Shown in pieces: positions 60,239 to 64,000 of a stretch of DNA of 64,000 nucleotides. This DNA comes from Candidatus Gastranaerophilales bacterium (lineage in GTDB: Bacteria > Cyanobacteriota > Vampirovibrionia > Gastranaerophilales > Gastranaerophilaceae). The translations under genes and the position numbers were made by a program. The notes beneath the pieces were generated by a model. That model ran no database searches. It saw nothing but the letters and a program-made list of their open reading frames with translations, and was not told the DNA's origin. The stretch covers positions 62,001 to 126,000 of the forward strand of contig CALUPW010000004.1 in NCBI GenBank assembly GCA_944322785.1. The letters run 5' to 3'. How positions within the stretch are numbered: position 1 is the first letter of the stretch; the number at the start of each line of letters is the position of its first letter.

Positions 60239-61723
60239 ATGCAGGTAATATTGAGGACAGTTTTTGTTGTGAATATAACAAAAGTCAAAACTTTAATCAT
60301 AATAACAGGCTTATTAATATCATTTACCCCTGCAGCTTTTGCAGCAGAAGTTGCTGCTGTTCAAAAAGGTGTTGTTCTGTCAATTGAAGACTGTATAAAT
60401 ATTGCCTTAAAAAACAGTCCGCAGGTCAAAAAATCACGCTATAATTATCTGTTAAGTAAAACTGACGTTAGCCTTGCCAAATCCGAATTCTTCCCGACAA
60501 TCGGAATTGGCACCGGACTTTATTATAATGACAGCCACACCAGCAGACGTAACACTAACAACAATTACTACAGTGCAGAAGCTTCAATAAACCAGCTGAT
60601 ATGGAATTTTGGCAGAACAAACGCCAGAATAAGAATGCAAAAGTTTAACCAGATTGCAACACAATTTAATTTCGACAACACGGTATTATCTACAATATAC
60701 ACGGTAAAAAATAATTATTATGCTGTTCTTGCGGCCAAAGCGGCAAGAGATGTAAACCGTGCCAATGTTCAGATTAACACACGGAATTATCAAAGAACAA
60801 AAGCATATTTTGATGAAGGCTTGAGGTCAAAAATAGATCTGGTTAACGCAGAAGTTTACTTGAGCGATTCCAAAGTTGCACTTGTACAATCAGAAAATCA
60901 GTACCGCAATGCAATTGTCAGATTAAACAATTCCATGTACATAGCTTATGCACCGGAATATGAAATCAAAAATACAGAAACATTCAACTTTAAACGTAAA
61001 GAAATTCCCGTAAATTTGACTAAAATTTCGGAAAAAAGAGATTTGAGTAAACTGCCAAAAGATGTCGATGATGCAACGTTGACATCTTCTGTTGAAAAAC
61101 TTGATGTTATAGACAGCTTTAAATTTACACCATTTCCTTATACATTTGAAAAATCCGTTGAAATTGCAATAGAAAACCGGCCGGATTTAAAAGCCTATGA
61201 AAATACACTAAAGGCAATGAAACAATCCCTTCTTTACATAAAACGCCAGTATTATCCGGAACTCAGAGGGAATGCGGGGTATTCTTTCCGTGATACGAAT
61301 TCGACAAATGCATTCAACATGGGAATTTCTTTAAATACTTCGGTAAATATATGGAACCAAAAAAGCCAGATTGATGCGGGCAAAATTCAGGTGGAACTTG
61401 CTCAGAATGAAATTGACCTTTTAAAACAGGATATTTATTTTGAAGTTCAGGCAGCATATATTGATATGATACAATTAGAAAAACAAATCCCGCTTCTTGC
61501 GGTCAAGGTAAAACAAACTCTTGAAAACCTTGAACTTGCAGACGGAAGATATTATGTCGGAATAGGCGATTATATCGAACTTCAGGATGCAAAAGTAAAT
61601 TACAACAACGCCCAGCAGGCATACGTTCAGGCGGTTTATAATTACAATGTTGCGCGCTCCGCTCTTGAACAGTCAATCGCTTTAAAACCCGATGTTAAAA
61701 TTGACCTTGAGGATAAAAAATAA
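60239..61723 (+). CDS. tolC: TolC-like outer membrane efflux protein
   Basis: 494 residues. Signal peptide ending TPAAFAAEV, then two repeated OEP domains (about 45-245 and 300-480), each beginning with IEDCINIALKNSPQVKKS- or VEIAIENRPDLKAYEN-type sequence and coiled-coil helices. It forms the trimeric outer-membrane channel for the MacAB pump encoded next. The start could also be GTG 60269, which has GAGGA 11 nt upstream; the ATG has no SD. Its stop overlaps the macA ATG (TAATG). Confidence 0.88.
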   Translation: MQVILRTVFVVNITKVKTLIIITGLLISFTPAAFAAEVAAVQKGVVLSIEDCINIALKNSPQVKKSRYNYLLSKTDVSLAKSEFFPTIGIGTGLYYNDSHTSRRNTNNNYYSAEASINQLIWNFGRTNARIRMQKFNQIATQFNFDNTVLSTIYTVKNNYYAVLAAKAARDVNRANVQINTRNYQRTKAYFDEGLRSKIDLVNAEVYLSDSKVALVQSENQYRNAIVRLNNSMYIAYAPEYEIKNTETFNFKRKEIPVNLTKISEKRDLSKLPKDVDDATLTSSVEKLDVIDSFKFTPFPYTFEKSVEIAIENRPDLKAYENTLKAMKQSLLYIKRQYYPELRGNAGYSFRDTNSTNAFNMGISLNTSVNIWNQKSQIDAGKIQVELAQNEIDLLKQDIYFEVQAAYIDMIQLEKQIPLLAVKVKQTLENLELADGRYYVGIGDYIELQDAKVNYNNAQQAYVQAVYNYNVARSALEQSIALKPDVKIDLEDKK

Positions 61724-62898
61724 TGAAAATTTCTGAAATTTTAAAACAAAGATATATAATTACAGGCGGTATATTTATACTTTTGATAGCAGGAGTTTCA
61801 ACATACGTCCACGTTAAAAACAAAGTACATTATATCGCCCAGCCTATAAAACGCTGTACTATTACCGAAATCGTCGAGGCATCGGGAACAATTAATCCGG
61901 TTAACACGGTGAGTGTCGGTTCAACGGTTTCAGGTTTGATAAAAGAAATTTATGTAGACTTTAACTCCGAAGTTAAAAAAGGTCAGTTGATGGCGCAGAT
62001 TGACCCTGCGAACTTTGAGGCAACAGTTCAGCAAAATGAAGCACAAATTGCAAATGCTCAGGCAAACCTTGCACGGCTTCAGGCAACTATGGAATACGAT
62101 CAGAAAATGTATCAAAGATATAAAAATCTTTATGCAAAAAACTTTGTTGCAAAAAGCGAACTTGATCAAGCCGAAAGCACATACAAATCAGACCTTGCGC
62201 AAATCAGTGCCGCAAAAGCTCAAATTATACAGCATCAGGCCTCTTTAAAAACAGCAATGACAAATTTGGGATATACAAAAATCATAGCCCCTGTTGACGG
62301 TACGGTAATTTCCCGTGATATAGACTTAGGTCAGCCGGTTGCCGCAAGTTTTCAGGCGCCAGAACTTTTTACGATTGCACAGGATTTGACTAAAATGCAA
62401 ATCGAGGTTAACGTATCGGAAGCTGATATCGGCAAAGTTAAAGAAGGACAGGATGTTACCTATACTCTTGACGGTTACGCTGACAGCCTTTTTAAAGGAA
62501 AAGTTACACAGGTTCGCCTTGCCTCAACAAACACAAGCAATGTTGTAACTTATTCAGTAATCGTAAATGTCAACAACGAAGATTTAAAACTCAAGCCCGG
62601 AATGACTGCAAATGTTTCAATAATAACAAACAAACGTGAAAATGTTTTGTGTGCGCCGAATATTGCTCTCAAATTCACACCGAACACTGACGGAACAAAA
62701 TACAAAAATCAGGGTGTCTGGCTTCTCAAAAAAGGCAAACCGGTTCGTCAGGATATTCAAATCGGCGCAAGCGACGACAATTATACGGAAATAAAAACTA
62801 AAGATATTAAAGAGAATGATATTATAATAACAGGTATAAAAGGCAGACTCTCATCAACAGCTTCCGCAAACAAACGCCGCGGTCCCAGAATGTTTTAA
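61723..62898 (+). CDS. macA: MacA-like membrane fusion protein
   Basis: 391 residues. N-terminal membrane anchor (about 8-26), lipoyl-like halves (GTINPVNTVSVGSTVSGLIKE and LGYTKIIAPVDGTVISRDI), a central alpha-hairpin (about 95-175), and beta-barrel/MP domains. HlyD/MacA family; links MacB to TolC. Coupled to tolC by a 1-nt overlap; macB ATPase follows after 12 nt. Confidence 0.92.
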   Translation: MKISEILKQRYIITGGIFILLIAGVSTYVHVKNKVHYIAQPIKRCTITEIVEASGTINPVNTVSVGSTVSGLIKEIYVDFNSEVKKGQLMAQIDPANFEATVQQNEAQIANAQANLARLQATMEYDQKMYQRYKNLYAKNFVAKSELDQAESTYKSDLAQISAAKAQIIQHQASLKTAMTNLGYTKIIAPVDGTVISRDIDLGQPVAASFQAPELFTIAQDLTKMQIEVNVSEADIGKVKEGQDVTYTLDGYADSLFKGKVTQVRLASTNTSNVVTYSVIVNVNNEDLKLKPGMTANVSIITNKRENVLCAPNIALKFTPNTDGTKYKNQGVWLLKKGKPVRQDIQIGASDDNYTEIKTKDIKENDIIITGIKGRLSSTASANKRRGPRMF

Positions 62899-62910
62899 AA
62901 AGGATAAATT

Positions 62911-63600
62911 ATGGCATTAATTGAAGTAAAAGATGCAATAAAAACTTATCAAACCGGCGAAGACAGCTTTAATGCCCTTAACTGCGTCTCATTAAGCGTT
63001 GATGAGGGAGAATTTGTTGCAATAATGGGTGCGTCAGGGTCTGGCAAATCAACTTTTATGAATATGCTGGGAACCTTAGACAAACCTAATTCGGGAAGCT
63101 ATTATCTTGACGGAATTGACATGCTACATCTGACGCCAAATGAAGTCGCTGAAATCAGAAATTCTAAAATGGGATTTGTTTTTCAAGGTTTTAATCTTAT
63201 TGCCAGAACAACTGCGCTTGAAAACGTTGAACTGCCTATGATTTACAAAGGAATTCCGGAGGATGAACGGATAAAACGTGCCAAACACGCTCTTAAAATA
63301 GTCGGACTTGAAGCACGTGAAGATCATATGCCAAATCAAATGTCAGGCGGACAGCAGCAGCGTGTTGCAATTGCCCGTGCAATAGTAAACGATCCGCCGC
63401 TTATACTGGCAGACGAACCGACAGGTAATCTGGATACTAAAACAAGTATTGAAGTTATGGAATTTTTTGTAAACTTAAATGAAAAGACCGGAAAAACAAT
63501 CATTCTTGTAACTCATGAACCTGATATTGCCGAATATTGCAAGCGTGTTGTCCGCTTTAAAGACGGCAATATAATTTCGGATGAAGTCAAACGAAAATAG
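62911..63600 (+). CDS. macB: MacB-type ABC transporter ATPase
   Basis: 229 residues. Walker [10 protein letters not shown] (about 37-45), signature [15 protein letters not shown], Walker [13 protein letters not shown], and H-loop VTHEPD. It is the LolD/MacB class that couples ATP use to periplasmic substrate movement. The ATPase and permease, fused in Escherichia MacB, are separate genes here. AAAGGA before the ATG. Confidence 0.93.
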   Translation: MALIEVKDAIKTYQTGEDSFNALNCVSLSVDEGEFVAIMGASGSGKSTFMNMLGTLDKPNSGSYYLDGIDMLHLTPNEVAEIRNSKMGFVFQGFNLIARTTALENVELPMIYKGIPEDERIKRAKHALKIVGLEAREDHMPNQMSGGQQQRVAIARAIVNDPPLILADEPTGNLDTKTSIEVMEFFVNLNEKTGKTIILVTHEPDIAEYCKRVVRFKDGNIISDEVKRK

Positions 63601-63609
63601 GAAGCTTAA

Positions 63610-64000
63610 ATGATAGATTTCAAATCAACTTTTAAAATGGCGGTTGTTTCGCTTAAAATAAACAAAATGCGCTCAATGCTGACCTCACTCGGTATAATTA
63701 TCGGTGTAAGCGCCGTAATCATTATGCTTGCTGTCGGCTCCGGCGCAAGTGAGCGGATTGCACGGGATATGGAATCTATGGGAAGTAATCTTTTAATGAT
63801 TCGTTCAAGTTCCGCAAACACCGGCGGTGTCAGAATGGGTGCAGGCACAAGACCGACATTGACTTTAAAAGACGCCGAAGTTATTGAGGCAAATGCAAAC
63901 GGAGTTCTTGCTGTTGCACCGTATTCCAGCCAGAGCCTTCAATTGACTTACGGGAATCAGAACTGGGCATCAACTGTTGCTGGTACAACAGCATCTTATC
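63610..64000 (+). CDS. MacB-type ABC permease (partial, cut by window end)
   Basis: Starts at ATG 63610 (GAAGC upstream, 9 nt after the ATPase stop) and runs past the end. The visible 130 residues are MIDFKSTFKMAVVSLKINKMRSMLTS, then the first transmembrane helix (GIIIGVSAVIIMLAVGSGAS), then the start of the large periplasmic MacB domain. The rest lies outside the window. Confidence 0.88.
   Translation, partial: MIDFKSTFKMAVVSLKINKMRSMLTSLGIIIGVSAVIIMLAVGSGASERIARDMESMGSNLLMIRSSSANTGGVRMGAGTRPTLTLKDAEVIEANANGVLAVAPYSSQSLQLTYGNQNWASTVAGTTASY

Overview
This window is a gene-dense, AT-rich bacterial chromosome segment with mixed strands and short operons. It has no insertion sequence, prophage, plasmid or CRISPR signature. 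The likely source is a non-photosynthetic cyanobacterial relative (Melainabacteria/Vampirovibrionia, probably gut Gastranaerophilales). That is an inference from three things: two pseudopilins with the AEVLITLGIIGIVAAMT core typical of that group, a SigF-like sigma factor next to a prepilin peptidase, and many lineage-restricted envelope proteins among ordinary housekeeping genes.

Layout. 1-1,130: a type IV pilin-like gene whose 5' end is disrupted by repeat-like DNA and a 12-G tract. 1.2-4.3 kb: YhaM-type exoribonuclease, two tandem thymidylate-kinase paralogues, and a lysine-rich winged-helix protein. 4.3-10.1 kb: sugar transporter, CTP synthase, GatC, SigF-like factor, prepilin peptidase. 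10.2-15.8 kb: ruvA-dnaA, rRNA methyltransferase, aminopeptidase P, parvulin and a small ferredoxin. 15.8-23.5 kb: phosphopentomutase, RpoD-like sigma, thioredoxin-like protein, FolE2, M49 peptidase, RlmH, MscS. 23.5-25.4 kb: tRNA-Gly(UCC) with a duplicated 3' tail, an HExxH protein, and a candidate ~210-nt non-coding RNA. 25.4-36.2 kb: PEP carboxykinase, envelope proteins, DUF3536-type GH57 enzyme, and the rimM-trmD operon led by a zinc-ribbon/QGGYNR-repeat protein. 36.3-48.5 kb: AbrB-like/Dtd pair, second pilin, RlmN, EF-hand protein, HgdC-type activator, membrane pyrophosphatase, homotetrameric-type glutamate synthase/NfnB-like protein. 48.5-54.2 kb: a minisatellite mosaic, mutS2, M20 peptidase, a 14-TPR protein. 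54.2-64 kb: a pseudoknotted RNA candidate, lytic transglycosylase, MTA phosphorylase, TrkA/TrkH, a glycosyltransferase, and a TolC-MacA-MacB export operon cut by the window end.

Themes. Pilus-related genes are scattered: two pilins, one prepilin peptidase, one SigF-like factor. The two pilin promoters share a TTxxxA-N17-TATATT form. The most notable signals lie outside standard annotation. They are two G/C homopolymer tracts placed where length change would alter expression (one in a pilin leader, one inside a promoter spacer), a set of genes with a -10 box exactly 6 nt before ATG and no Shine-Dalgarno (apparent leaderless mRNAs, including dnaA and mutS2), and two structured RNA candidates.
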